DNA of 64,000 nucleotides, taken from contig NZ_CP160906.1 of NCBI RefSeq assembly GCF_041080865.1, forward strand, positions 682,001-746,000. The letters run 5' to 3'. Below are positions 1 to 9,239 of this stretch, one piece after another. Source of the DNA: Psychromonas sp. MME1. Lineage in GTDB: Bacteria; Pseudomonadota; Gammaproteobacteria; Enterobacterales; Psychromonadaceae. The notes under the pieces are model-generated. The model had not been told where the DNA came from. It worked only from the letters and a program-made list of their open reading frames with translations, and did not search any database. How positions within the stretch are numbered: the stretch's first letter is position 1; each line of letters begins with the position of its first letter. Position numbers and translations under genes: made by a program.

Positions 1-1085
1 TCAACTGTATTAGCCGCTAAAAGCCCCATTAATCCTTGTAAATAATTAATCGTGTATTTTAGATTTTTATCGATCTCTTTTAGCTCTTTAAGGGTTAACG
101 AGATAGCCGCTCTATCATAGTGAGAGAGTGTTTTTAAGATGGCAGGATCTGCCACTAAAGGGATTTCGCTTAGTTCGATATGACATTTCTTATTAGATAC
201 GATCTCCTCTATTTCATTAAATAGTTGTATTCGTTGGCTAAGATGTTCATTTAATCTAGGTATGACTGCATTTAGGTCGAGATGTGAAAGCATCGATAAG
301 CTTGCATGCCATTTTTGTAAACACTCCGTCTGTACAGTAAAAATAGCGACCATCCCTTTCAAGAGGTGGCGATTGCTAAATATTCTAATATTTTCAGAAC
401 TTTCTATTTGTGTTGCATTGCTAAAGTTAGTTAACAGTGTGATTTGTTGGTTACCAAATTCAACCTGCGATAAGCTTGATGGCGAACCCTCTATTATTTG
501 TTGGCAATTGGCGATCATTAATTTTTGGCTATGGATAAGTTTAAGATAGGCTTGTTTAATTGCTCCGGTATTTTTTTGTGGCCAAATAAATATGCCAATC
601 AGGCTATAGACAGCGACCCCGAGTATTGTTTCAATGGTGCGTGCAATAGCATGTTGAAAGAAATCATTGACATCCCCTGGTATTGCTGTGATCGCAACGG
701 CTAAACAAGTAAACCCCATAACATTCCAGAAATAGGGTTTATCCTCATCGATTACCATCATGTAGCTTGTAAAGAAAATAAAAACGCTACAAAATCCTAA
801 AAATAACCATCTTTCCTGCGGCGCTAAGGCGACAATGGCAATAGCGGCTAGGCAGCCAGGTATGGTGCCCGCAGCCCGTAACATCCCTTTTTTTAAGGAT
901 AATCCCGGCGGAGACAAGGAAACCATAGCGACTGCGAGAGCTGACCAGTAGGGATTTAACCAGCCAGAGCCAAGTGCGATACCATAGGCAATGACAAAGG
1001 CCATGCCGACTTTAATCGCTTCTTTGGTGTGACTTGATATTGTTAATCTAGTCATAGTGGTGCGACTACTTATTTGATTATTCAT
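1..1085 (-). CDS. FUSC-family membrane transporter (aromatic-acid/efflux type), C-terminus beyond window
   Basis: Open reading frame of 361 complete codons running off the left edge, so only the N-terminal part is present. It starts MNNQISSRTTMTRL at the ATG whose complement ends at 1085. The first half (about residues 20-180) is strongly hydrophobic with several predicted membrane helices, including a GYGIALGSGW-like first helix region, a stretch with PPGLSLKKGM and the sequence IARTIETILGVAVYSLIGIF, which resembles the FUSC/AaeB/YccS membrane module. After helix six a soluble helical stretch begins (NTGAIKQAYLKLIHSQ onward), as in that family. Such proteins are inner-membrane exporters, often of aromatic carboxylic acids; the substrate here cannot be told. 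It is divergent from polB with a 168-bp gap. Family assignment is by pattern recognition, fairly secure; the specific subfamily is not. Confidence 0.75.
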   Translation of the reverse strand, partial: MNNQISSRTTMTRLTISSHTKEAIKVGMAFVIAYGIALGSGWLNPYWSALAVAMVSLSPPGLSLKKGMLRAAGTIPGCLAAIAIVALAPQERWLFLGFCSVFIFFTSYMMVIDEDKPYFWNVMGFTCLAVAITAIPGDVNDFFQHAIARTIETILGVAVYSLIGIFIWPQKNTGAIKQAYLKLIHSQKLMIANCQQIIEGSPSSLSQVEFGNQQITLLTNFSNATQIESSENIRIFSNRHLLKGMVAIFTVQTECLQKWHASLSMLSHLDLNAVIPRLNEHLSQRIQLFNEIEEIVSNKKCHIELSEIPLVADPAILKTLSHYDRAAISLTLKELKEIDKNLKYTINYLQGLMGLLAANTV

Positions 1086-1253
1086 TGGCTATATAGGGTA
1101 ATTGGCATGGCGTTATCTCTTCCTGCATTGTAAATTTAATTGCTTATCCTGTATTGTAATTTATTTGCTCTGTGTGAAATTTAGGTTATATGTTTAATTC
1201 AACTCTATTATGAGTCCCATTCACTATTTTCAATCAACAAATGGTCGCCACTA

Positions 1254-3662
1254 TTGAGTCATATTCTTTTACGCAACACTATTGAAGGTTTAATTCTATC
1301 TCGACAGCAAAATGAAACGGCACAGGGGGTTGAGCTGGTTCTATGGCTTGCCACTGGCTTAGGTCCGTGTCGTGTAGTTATTCCTGCGCAACGTTATGTA
1401 TTTCTGATTTTACAGGATGATTTAGCGCGTGCTATTTCATTATGGCAAAGCAGCAAGCTAACCCCGCAACAAATTCGCTCATTATCCATTAAATCTTTCA
1501 ATCAGCAACCTGTTACTGCAATTTATACATTGAATAATAAACAATTCCGAGCATTACAAAGTATTTTAGATAGTGCCGGTATTGCGCATTTTGAAGGAGA
1601 TATAAAAATAGCAGATCGCTATCTCATGGAGCGCTTTATCTATGGCACAGTAAAAGTGCAGGGGGATATAGAGTGGAATGGACGTTATTGGACAAGCATT
1701 GCTCCTAAATTAAGTGCGGGGACGGCTTCACCTCAACTAAAATTTGTCTCCTTAGATATTGAATGTAGTCCACGGCAAACGTTGTATTCGATTGCGTTAA
1801 CCTATGCGAATAGCAGCAGTGCATCGATAAATAGCTCGCCCTATTCACGGGTCTTAATGGTCGGCCAACAAGCGCAAACTGAAGATATCAACATTCAATG
1901 GGTGAAAGATGAGCGAGCACTATTAGAGGCGTTACAACAATGGTTCATTGACCATGATCCGGATCTTATTATTGGTTGGAATGTCGTTGATTTTGATATG
2001 CAGTTATTGGTGAAGCGTGCTGCATTGCACAAGATGCCACTTTGTCTCGGCCGTGATCAATCGCCATTACGTTGGTTAACGCATCAAGATAATCCAAACC
2101 AAGGCTCATTGATTATCAATGGTCGGGTCGTATTAGATGGTATTGATCAGTTAAAAAATGCCAGTTGGCACTTTGATAGCTTCAGTTTGCAATTTGTTAG
2201 TGAATCGCTGCTGGGCGAAAGCAAATTGCTAGCTAGCAATGAGGATAAAGGGCTGGAAATCCAACGTCTTTTTGAGCAAGATCCGATTGCGCTGGCACGT
2301 TATAATCAACAGGATTGCTTATTGGTTGAACGTATTTTTGCAAAGGCGCAATTGATTGAATATGCCATACAACGCGCTTGCCTTACGGGCCTTGCATTAG
2401 ATAGACGTGGCGCATCGGTGGCGGCTTTTACCAATTTGTATCTGCCGTTATTACATCGTAGCGGTTATATTGCCCCCAACATAGGTGATATTGAGGCGCA
2501 GCACTCTCCCGGTGGTTTTGTAATGGAATCAGATCCGGGCTTCTATTCTTGGGTGTTAGTGTTAGATTTTAAATCCCTTTATCCATCAATTATGCGTACC
2601 TTTAAAATCGATCCGATGGGGATGATTGAAGGGTTACGTGAAGATCCTTCCCTCTCCATCCCCGGTTTTAGAGAAGCGCGATTTAGCCGCAGTGCCCATC
2701 ATCTTCCCGGCATTTTGGATAAATTAAGTGCCGCCAGAGAGCAGGCTAAGAGAGAGAACAACCAACCATTTCAGCATGCGATTAAAATTATCATGAACAG
2801 TCTCTATGGTGTGCTTGGCTCGGCTGGTTGTCGTTTTCATGATACCCGTTTAGCGAGTTCCATTACCCTGCGTGGACATCAAATCATGAAGGAGACCAAG
2901 CAAGTTATCGAAGCGCAAGGTGAACAAGTCATTTATGGTGATACGGATTCAACCTTTGTGTGGTTAAAGGCGTGCAAAAATAGTGAACAAGCAGCACTGC
3001 GGGGGCAGACGTTAGAGAAGATCATTAATCATTACTGGCAGCATAAATTAGAGAAAGAGTACCAATTACACAGCTATTTAGAAATTGAGTTTGAAACCTG
3101 CTTTAGAAAATTTTTTATGCCCACCCTGAGAGGGTCGACAACGGGATCTAAAAAACGCTATGTTGGTTTAAAGCAAACCGCAACGGGTGAAAAAATGTTG
3201 TTCAAAGGGCTAGAAACGGTGCGTTCCGATTGGACCGAGTTAGCACAAAACTTTCAGCAAGCGTTATACGCCAAAGTGTTTGCCGATGAGCCTATTGATG
3301 ATTTGATCATCGAGACCATTAATCAACTTAACCGAGGTCAACTTGACCAACAGCTTATCTATCACAAGCGTTTACGCCGTCCTTTGGCGGACTATATTAA
3401 GAATGTCCCGCCGCAAGTGCGGGCAGCACGTTTAGCGGATCAACATAATGGCGCATTAGGGAAGCCCTTACGTTATCAGCAGCGCGGTCGGATCGCTTAT
3501 TTGTTCACCATTAATGGCCCCGAGCCTCAGGAGTACTTAGCTTCAGCTATCGATTATCAGCACTATATTGATAAGCAGTTGAAACCGATTGCCGAAGCGG
3601 TATTGCCCTTACTGGGTAAGGATTTTGAACAAATCGTTTCCGATCAGCTATCACTGTTTTAA
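1254..3662 (+). CDS. polB: DNA polymerase II (family B)
   Basis: 802-residue family-B DNA polymerase, close to the usual 780-790 residues of PolB, which carries out translesion synthesis and replication restart. The 3'-5' exonuclease domain shows FVSLDIECSP (about residues 164-173; acidic D168, E170) and LIIGWNVVDFD (Exo II). The polymerase domain carries motif A LDFKSLYPSIM (about residue 438), motif B KIIMNSLYGVLG, and motif C YGDTDST (about residue 561), all with catalytic aspartates present. It ends QLSLF, a beta-clamp-binding peptide typical of PolB C-termini. The start is a TTG at 1254 because no ATG lies in frame upstream before a stop near 1182; no strong ribosome-binding site precedes it, so the exact start is uncertain. 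E. coli polB is LexA-controlled, but I see no CTG-N10-CAG box here. It converges on the LysR gene with only 7 bp between. Confidence 0.95.
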   Translation: MSHILLRNTIEGLILSRQQNETAQGVELVLWLATGLGPCRVVIPAQRYVFLILQDDLARAISLWQSSKLTPQQIRSLSIKSFNQQPVTAIYTLNNKQFRALQSILDSAGIAHFEGDIKIADRYLMERFIYGTVKVQGDIEWNGRYWTSIAPKLSAGTASPQLKFVSLDIECSPRQTLYSIALTYANSSSASINSSPYSRVLMVGQQAQTEDINIQWVKDERALLEALQQWFIDHDPDLIIGWNVVDFDMQLLVKRAALHKMPLCLGRDQSPLRWLTHQDNPNQGSLIINGRVVLDGIDQLKNASWHFDSFSLQFVSESLLGESKLLASNEDKGLEIQRLFEQDPIALARYNQQDCLLVERIFAKAQLIEYAIQRACLTGLALDRRGASVAAFTNLYLPLLHRSGYIAPNIGDIEAQHSPGGFVMESDPGFYSWVLVLDFKSLYPSIMRTFKIDPMGMIEGLREDPSLSIPGFREARFSRSAHHLPGILDKLSAAREQAKRENNQPFQHAIKIIMNSLYGVLGSAGCRFHDTRLASSITLRGHQIMKETKQVIEAQGEQVIYGDTDSTFVWLKACKNSEQAALRGQTLEKIINHYWQHKLEKEYQLHSYLEIEFETCFRKFFMPTLRGSTTGSKKRYVGLKQTATGEKMLFKGLETVRSDWTELAQNFQQALYAKVFADEPIDDLIIETINQLNRGQLDQQLIYHKRLRRPLADYIKNVPPQVRAARLADQHNGALGKPLRYQQRGRIAYLFTINGPEPQEYLASAIDYQHYIDKQLKPIAEAVLPLLGKDFEQIVSDQLSLF

Positions 3663-3669
3663 CAATAAA

Positions 3670-4575
3670 TTAGAGCGTATTGTATTTCACAAAATAGGCT
3701 TTTAAATAATCGATTAATAAACGTAATTTTTTTGAGTCCGCGCCACCCGGAGGGAATACCCCGTAGACATTAATATCAGAGAGTTTGTAATCATCGAGAA
3801 CCGACTCTAGCGTGCCCGCTGCAATTTTTGGCTTTGCATCGTAGGTGGGAATCCGACCTAAGCCATGTCCTCCCTCAACAAAGGCGGTGCGAGCTGAAGC
3901 ATTGTTGGTGCTGATCCCTCCCTTGACCTTGATGCTAAAGGAGCGATTACCTTTGCTAAGCTCTAATGTATTGGAGGTGAGTTTATAGATAACCCACTGA
4001 TGTTCAGTTAATTGAGCAGGGGTCGTTGGATAGCCATGCTTTTTAAAATAGTCTGGAGAGCCACATAGGCAAGTTGTGAGCGTTGATAATTTACTCGCTT
4101 GTAATCCCGAATCCGCTAAGGGGGCGCCACGAATAGCAAGGTCAATCCCTTCCTTAATAATATTAACCACCTCATCGGTAAGCACCACATCTAACTCTAC
4201 TTTTGGATAAAGTTGCCGAAATGAGTTGAGCGCTGGCACAATGGTTTGCAGCCCGATATTTACCGGGCAGGTCATTTTTATCAGACCTTCTGGTTCGTTT
4301 TTTAAATTTTCAATTTGCTGATTGGCGGCAGAAGCTTGCTCTGCGATGACTCGGCAACGTTGAAAATATTGTGTGCCTGCTTCGGTTAAGGTGATTGAAC
4401 GAGTCGAGCGATTGAGCAGCTTAATGCCTAAATGGGTTTCTAATTTTTTTATATGATAGCTCACGACCGCGCGTGATAAACCGATATGTTTGGCAGCGGC
4501 ACTGAGACTACCTTGCTCAACGACCTGCGCGAAGACGACCATGCTTTTTAGCTGTTCAAAGGAGATATCCATCAT
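3670..4575 (-). CDS. LysR-family transcriptional regulator
   Basis: LysR-type regulator of 301 residues when started at the ATG-ATG pair at 4575/4572 (MMDISFEQLKSM); a longer form from 4635 is open but adds 20 residues not typical of the family. The N-terminal winged helix-turn-helix includes GSLSAAAKHIGLSRAVVSYH and the helix IKKLETHLGIKLLNRSTRS, standard for the family (about residues 15-65). The rest is a substrate-binding-like effector domain (CPVNIGLQTIVPALNSF, DLAIRGAP). It is divergent from a three-gene run (DJ-1-like protein, YqhD, CurA) with about 125 bp between starts, the normal arrangement for a LysR regulator and its target. It therefore probably controls that cluster in response to a reactive carbonyl or related electrophile; this is inference from layout. 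Confidence 0.92.
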   Translation of the reverse strand: MMDISFEQLKSMVVFAQVVEQGSLSAAAKHIGLSRAVVSYHIKKLETHLGIKLLNRSTRSITLTEAGTQYFQRCRVIAEQASAANQQIENLKNEPEGLIKMTCPVNIGLQTIVPALNSFRQLYPKVELDVVLTDEVVNIIKEGIDLAIRGAPLADSGLQASKLSTLTTCLCGSPDYFKKHGYPTTPAQLTEHQWVIYKLTSNTLELSKGNRSFSIKVKGGISTNNASARTAFVEGGHGLGRIPTYDAKPKIAAGTLESVLDDYKLSDINVYGVFPPGGADSKKLRLLIDYLKAYFVKYNTL

Positions 4576-4585
4576 TAATTCTTTT

Positions 4586-4640
4586 ATTGTCAAATTTATT
4601 GAAACAATGTAGTTAAATAACTGCGCATTGTCCAAACAAT
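4586..4640. promoter_or_regulatory. Candidate LysR operator in the divergent intergenic region
   Basis: Four ATTGT/ACAAT half-sites occur between the divergent starts: ATTGT at 4586, ACAAT at 4604, ATTGT at 4627 and ACAAT at 4636. The last two form a compact dyad ATTGT-N4-ACAAT at 4627-4640. LysR proteins usually bind dyads of this kind (T-N11-A type) between themselves and the target gene. No -35/-10 pair is assigned with confidence. Confidence 0.35.
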
Positions 4641-4699
4641 ATTCGCGGCATATACTGATCTACGTCAAATAAAGTAAGGTCATCAAAAGGAGTTAATTT

Positions 4700-5386
4700 A
4701 TGAGCAAGAAAATATTAATGGTTTTAACATCCCACGATAAACTCGGCAACACGGGTGAAAAAACGGGATTTTGGGTCGAAGAGTTTGCCGCGCCTTATTA
4801 TCTATTTAAAGACGCAGGCGTTGAAGTGACGCTGGCCTCTCCCGTTGGTGGACAGCCACCGATTGATCCGAAAAGTGAGTTAGCTGATTTTCAAACCGAG
4901 TCGACCAAACGATTTGCCACAGATAGTGCTGCACAATTGCAATTAAAAGAGACTAAGCAACTTGCTGATATTGATCAAGCTGATTACGATGCGGTTTTTT
5001 ACCCTGGTGGTCACGGGCCTTTATGGGATTTAACCGATAACAGTGATTCTATTACCCTAATAGAAGCTTTTCTTAATGCCAATAAACCCGTAGGGGCAGT
5101 CTGTCATGCGACTGCTGCATTGTTAAATATTAAAGATAATGCCGGGCAATATGTTGTAAAAGATAAAATCATTAGCGGTTTTAGTAATAGTGAAGAAGAT
5201 GCCGTGCAATTATCCGATATTGTGCCATTTTTATTGCAGGATGAATTAATTAAACGCGGAGCAGACTATCAAAAAGGAGCGGATTGGTCTCCCTTTGCAG
5301 TACAGGATGGGCAACTTATTACGGGACAGAATCCCGCTAGTTCTGAGCTTGTTGCTGAAAAATTAATTAAACAAATTAACGCGTAA
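4700..5386 (+). CDS. DJ-1/PfpI superfamily protein, Hsp31-like (glyoxalase III / protein deglycase type)
   Basis: 228-residue protein of the type 1 glutamine amidotransferase-like fold. The pattern TGEKTGFWVEEFAAPYYLF near the N-terminus carries the conserved glutamate of the Hsp31-like class, and the nucleophile elbow is GAVCHATAALL with Cys135 followed by His136. FYPGGHGPLWDL is the family's glycine-rich loop. Relatives act as glutathione-independent glyoxalases (methylglyoxal to lactate) and/or as chaperones in the cytosol. A strong ribosome-binding site AAAGGAG sits 8 bases before the ATG. It is the first gene of a likely operon with yqhD (21 bp downstream) and the curA-like gene, divergent from a LysR regulator, which supports a job in aldehyde defence. 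Confidence 0.9.
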   Translation: MSKKILMVLTSHDKLGNTGEKTGFWVEEFAAPYYLFKDAGVEVTLASPVGGQPPIDPKSELADFQTESTKRFATDSAAQLQLKETKQLADIDQADYDAVFYPGGHGPLWDLTDNSDSITLIEAFLNANKPVGAVCHATAALLNIKDNAGQYVVKDKIISGFSNSEEDAVQLSDIVPFLLQDELIKRGADYQKGADWSPFAVQDGQLITGQNPASSELVAEKLIKQINA

Positions 5387-5407
5387 TTATTAAAGAGAGG
5401 GCACAGT

Positions 5408-6565
5408 ATGTTCAATTTTAGTTTCGAAAATCAAACCCGTATTCATTTCGGTGAAGGACAAATTAGCGCAATAAGCAAAGAAATTCCAGAGGATGCCAAA
5501 GTACTCGTCGTCTATGGCGGCGGCTCGATAAAAAGCAATGGCGTTTATGAACAAGTGGTGACGGCATTAAAAGATCATACTTGGTTTGAGTTTTCTGGTA
5601 TTGAGCCAAATCCCAAATACGATACGTTAATGAAAGCACAGGCGATTATCAAAGAACATGGTATCGATTATTTATTAGCGGTTGGTGGTGGATCCGTTGT
5701 TGATGGCAGTAAATTTATCGCTGCGGCGGCGTTTTATGAAGGTGATGATCCTTGGGATATCGTTGCCAAGCAAGCACCAATAAGCAAAGCGCTACCAATT
5801 GGTGTGGTATTAACCCTACCAGCGACGGGTTCAGAAACCAATATTGGTTCGGTTGTGACTCGAGGTGGCACTAAGTTACCCTTTATGAACCCGTTGGTTC
5901 GCCCTCAATTTGCGGTGTTAGATCCTGCGGTCACATTATCATTATCGGATCGTCAGATTAGCAATGGTGTAGTGGATGCCTTTGTTCATACCATGGAGCA
6001 ATACCTTACCTATAGCGTTAATGGGAAAGTTCAAGATCGTTTTTCAGAAGGGTTATTGCAAACCTTAATTGAGGAAGGGCCGAAAGCGCTTAAAGCAGAA
6101 ACGAAAAACGACCTTGAAGTACGAGCCAATATTATGTGGTCAGCAACGATGGCGCTGAATGGGTTAATTGGATCGGGTGTACCGCAAGATTGGTCAACAC
6201 ATATGATAGGACATGAATTAACCGGTGCCTATGAAATTGACCATGCGCGTACCTTGTCAATCGTTTTACCCGCGGTGATGAAAGTGCGTCAAGCTGCTAA
6301 ACACGACAAATTACTTCAATATGCACAACGTGTATGGCATACCAACAGTGGCAGTGACGATGAACAAATCGCACAAGCGATCACATTGACGGAAAATTTC
6401 TTCCATGAGATGGGCGTGCCCGTTCGATTATCTGAAGTCGATTTAGGAAAAGCAGATATTGATCTGCTCATTGCGAATCTTGAAGCGCATGGCATGACGG
6501 CATTAGGTGAAAAACAAGAGATCACTATTGCAGAGAGCCGCAAAATATTAGAGCAAGCTTTGTAA
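5408..6565 (+). CDS. yqhD: NADPH-dependent aldehyde reductase YqhD
   Basis: 385-residue iron-type alcohol dehydrogenase, matching YqhD (387 residues) almost end to end: NADP-binding GGGSVVDGSKFIAAAA, LTLPATGSETN, NGVVDAFVHTMEQ, QDWSTHMIGHEL. The four metal ligands expected from YqhD are present: D190, H194, H265 and H279. YqhD reduces short aldehydes (acrolein, methylglyoxal, malondialdehyde, glycolaldehyde) with NADPH in the cytosol. Ribosome-binding site AGAGAGG lies before the ATG. In E. coli yqhD is controlled by the AraC-type YqhC; here the neighbour is a LysR-type regulator instead. Cotranscribed in all likelihood with the preceding DJ-1-like gene. Confidence 0.95.
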   Translation: MFNFSFENQTRIHFGEGQISAISKEIPEDAKVLVVYGGGSIKSNGVYEQVVTALKDHTWFEFSGIEPNPKYDTLMKAQAIIKEHGIDYLLAVGGGSVVDGSKFIAAAAFYEGDDPWDIVAKQAPISKALPIGVVLTLPATGSETNIGSVVTRGGTKLPFMNPLVRPQFAVLDPAVTLSLSDRQISNGVVDAFVHTMEQYLTYSVNGKVQDRFSEGLLQTLIEEGPKALKAETKNDLEVRANIMWSATMALNGLIGSGVPQDWSTHMIGHELTGAYEIDHARTLSIVLPAVMKVRQAAKHDKLLQYAQRVWHTNSGSDDEQIAQAITLTENFFHEMGVPVRLSEVDLGKADIDLLIANLEAHGMTALGEKQEITIAESRKILEQAL

Positions 6566-6594
6566 TCTTACTGAATATATAGATGGAAATAATG

Positions 6595-7638
6595 ATGGCA
6601 CAAACGAAAGATTTTAATCGACAAATATTATTATCATCGCGCCCTGTTGGCGCGCCAAAGTCTGATAATTTTAAATTCGTTGAAAGTGAAAAACCACAGA
6701 TATCAACGGGGAAAGTATTACTGCGTACGGTCTATTTATCACTAGATCCCTATATGCGCGGACGTATGAGTGATGCCAAATCCTACGCGCCGCCTGTTGA
6801 AATTGGTGCGGCGATGGTTGGTGGCACAGTATGTCGCGTTGAGCAATCGTTAAATAGTGATTTTGCCGTTGGGGATTGGGTTGTCTCTTTTTCTGGATGG
6901 CAAGATTATAGCGTTAGCGATGGTGTGAATCTGCTTAAGTTAGATGCCAGTTTAACCCATCACTCATATGCGTTAGGCATTTTAGGTATGCCAGGATTAA
7001 CGGCTTATATGGGGCTGTTGGATATTGGTCAGCCTAAAGCGGGAGAAACGGTGGTGGTTGCTGCGGCAACGGGTGCCGTGGGCAGCTTAGTGGGGCAAAT
7101 AGCTAAACTTAATGGCTGTAAAGTGGTGGGTATTGCTGGTGGAAAAGAAAAGTGTGACTATGCAGTGCAAGCACTTGGTTTTGATTATTGCTTGGATCAT
7201 AAATCGGCTAATTTAGCAGAACAATTGGCAGAAGCTTGTTGTGACGGTATTGATGTCTATTTTGAAAATGTCGGCGGTAAGGTTTTTGATGCCGTACTAC
7301 CTCTGTTAAATAGTAAAGCACGCATACCGCTATGTGGCTTAATTTCACAGTATAACGCCACTGAGTTGCCAACGGGGCTGGATAGGTTATCCATGCTAAT
7401 GGGGACGTTGTTGGTGAAACGTATCAAGATGCAAGGTTTTATCGTATTTGATGATTATGGGCACCGCTATAACGAGTTTAGTGAGGCAATGGTAGCTTGG
7501 TTAAGTGCCGGTAAGATTAAATATAAAGAGCAATTAGTCGATGGTTTAGAAAATGCACCGACTGCATTTATGGGATTACTACAAGGTGAGAACTTTGGTA
7601 AATTAATTGTGCGCGTTGGCCCCGATGATTTAAATTAA
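6595..7638 (+). CDS. curA: NADPH-dependent enone/curcumin reductase, MDR superfamily
   Basis: Medium-chain reductase of 347 residues, collinear with E. coli CurA (YncB): TVYLSLDPYMRGRMSD, LGMPGLTAYMGLLDIGQPK, the nucleotide-binding AAATGAVGSLVGQ, and IPLCGLISQYNATELP. CurA-like enzymes reduce the C=C bond of alpha,beta-unsaturated ketones with NADPH; no zinc ligands are expected or seen. Three ATGs are possible (6583, 6592, 6595); 6592/6595 are preferred since GGAA lies a suitable distance upstream and the extra MEIM residues are absent from relatives. It follows yqhD by about 30 bp and is the last gene of the cluster: saturating enones and reducing aldehydes are complementary ways to remove electrophiles. 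Confidence 0.92.
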   Translation: MAQTKDFNRQILLSSRPVGAPKSDNFKFVESEKPQISTGKVLLRTVYLSLDPYMRGRMSDAKSYAPPVEIGAAMVGGTVCRVEQSLNSDFAVGDWVVSFSGWQDYSVSDGVNLLKLDASLTHHSYALGILGMPGLTAYMGLLDIGQPKAGETVVVAAATGAVGSLVGQIAKLNGCKVVGIAGGKEKCDYAVQALGFDYCLDHKSANLAEQLAEACCDGIDVYFENVGGKVFDAVLPLLNSKARIPLCGLISQYNATELPTGLDRLSMLMGTLLVKRIKMQGFIVFDDYGHRYNEFSEAMVAWLSAGKIKYKEQLVDGLENAPTAFMGLLQGENFGKLIVRVGPDDLN

Positions 7639-7663
7639 TGCCGATATATTGCCATGCAATTCG

Positions 7664-7718
7664 GGGTGTTGTAACACCCTGGCTTATAACGCCAAAGTAG
7701 TCATTTGGCGTTTTATTT
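7664..7718 (+). terminator. Tandem hairpins, rho-independent terminator after the curA-like gene
   Basis: Two hairpins follow the stop codon: GGGTGTT/AACACCC with a 2-base loop at about 7665-7679, then AACGCCAAA/TTTGGCGTT at 7688-7712 followed by TTATTT. The second has the usual stem plus T-tract form. It also lies just beyond the end of the convergent barrel gene. Confidence 0.7.
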
Positions 7719-8830
7719 AAAAAAGAGCATGTTTACTAAAATCAGGACTGGGTACAACGGGACTGAAATAAAAACGTAAACCATATTCAGCACCAAAATT
7801 ATCTGGTTTCTCAATATATTTATAGGCTTCAATTCCTATGCGCACCGGCATTGGGCCAATTTTTGTCATGGTATTAAAACCAAATCCAACTGGAATCGTC
7901 CAGACATCACCATTATCCGCTTCCCGTTCGCTGTAATATTCGGACTGCCAAACCCAAAATTGGTTGAATCATTATAACGGTAAAATGCGATATATTGGAT
8001 ATTTGTCATATTCACATCGTCACGATCTTGAACGCCTGAAATACTCCACCAGTGCTGTACGACTGCGCCATACATATACTCTTTAGGTGCGCCAACATGT
8101 AGCAAAACAGCCATCGGGCCAACACTGTTTTTCCCTGTTCCAAAGGCTTTGTTCGTTGCTGTATCGAGCATTGCAGTAATACCGAAACCCATGATATTAG
8201 GTGGCTTGACCATATCATTGCTGCCTAAGGCATTCCATAAAACGATATCGCCCATCTCAGTTTTTCTTTCAAAATCAACCGAAACGGGTAATTCGCCACC
8301 GGGGTATTGCGTTGCCCCTTGTCTTAACTGTGGCGTTTCCCAGCTGTGAATCGGAATAACAGGGCGGAAGATATATTTTATATTCTCGGTTAGCTGGAAG
8401 GGCATAACAGGTTCAATAGTGGTGGTGTTATAGACCTTTTTATCTTCCCCGAGAAAATCTAAATAATCGCCATCGTACCAAGTCGTATCATTTTGCATAT
8501 ACAACAGCATAACTCACCCAGCGGGTTGTTAATCATTTCATTGATTTGAGCCTGCGTATAGCCACCATTTAACGCTTGCTGCTTTTCGTTGGGTGTTAAT
8601 GCCTTCTTTGAGGATTGTGCGCTATTGTTAGTTTTCGTCTCGACTTGTGCTAATTGTAGTGAAAAATCATCACGATAGCTCAAAGGAGAGGGCTCGCTGA
8701 TTGAATTGGCATGCCATAGGCTTGCGTCAATAGCAAAGTTTGTAGCATTTTCTAAAGCCATTAGTTGAGGGGATAAACCTAGGCTAATCAATCCAATGGC
8801 TGAAACCATGCTTAATTGAGAGATGTTCAT
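7717..8830 (-). pseudogene. Outer-membrane beta-barrel protein ('neuromedin U'/MetA-pathway-like transporter family), two frameshifts
   Basis: A single gene of about 370 codons is spread over three frames. The first frame (8830 to about 8508) gives a signal peptide (MNISQLSMVSAIGLISLGL, cut near LMALENA) and a linker ending in NNPLGEL; adding one base (TATG-G-CTG near 8508) joins it to LLYMQNDTTWYDGDY. The second frame runs to about 7925, where one missing base between ANITAN-like ITAN and EADNGDVW shifts to the third frame; relatives have ITANWEADSG, so a T is probably lost. The third frame ends FSKHALF, a terminal aromatic as in barrel proteins. WSISGVQDRDDVN and SVGPMAVLL are typical of the family, usually annotated as a transporter or 'neuromedin U'. 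Substrate unknown. Both changes are single-base losses, so this may be a sequencing artefact rather than a dead gene. Confidence 0.75.
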
Positions 8831-9239
8831 TGAAAATTCCTTTTATATTTTTCCATGGCAAAATAAATTGCCTTCGCTCATCGTAACTGAGCCCTGATTA
8901 TTACTAAAGTAAATTATAGTTTATCCACATGCTAGGAGTTATATTTTTATTTGCCATCCTAACAACTTCTCTACTTAAAATAAAAAATAAACATCAAAAA
9001 TATGTTTTTTAGATTTTAAAAAAACATGCCTTTTTTACCTGATTATTTTTTGTTTTTTTGTATTTGTCTCTAACAAATTGATAATAGCCCTATTTTTGAC
9101 ATTTTTGACTGTTATACTGAGTCGCTAATAAATAGAGGTCGTTCCGGTGCTGATTATTCCTTATGGTGATGGTTGTCATTTTTTTATGATAGTGGGGCGG
9201 GTTTAGTGAGCGTTTTTTGCTTTCTTTATGGAGATTTGA
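8831..9239. other. Divergent intergenic region, AT-rich, no gene seen
   Basis: About 410 bp between the divergent barrel and transglutaminase genes. Very AT-rich with T and A runs around 8990-9060; presumably holds both promoters. A short minus-strand frame over 9090-9290 has low-complexity composition and no ribosome-binding site and is not supported. Nothing else is recognisable. Confidence 0.5.

Noticed and set aside
1140-1200. Possible LexA box upstream of polB (CTGTATTGTAATTTAT)
   Set aside because: It lacks the second half CAG at the right spacing, so there is no CTG-N10-CAG pattern.
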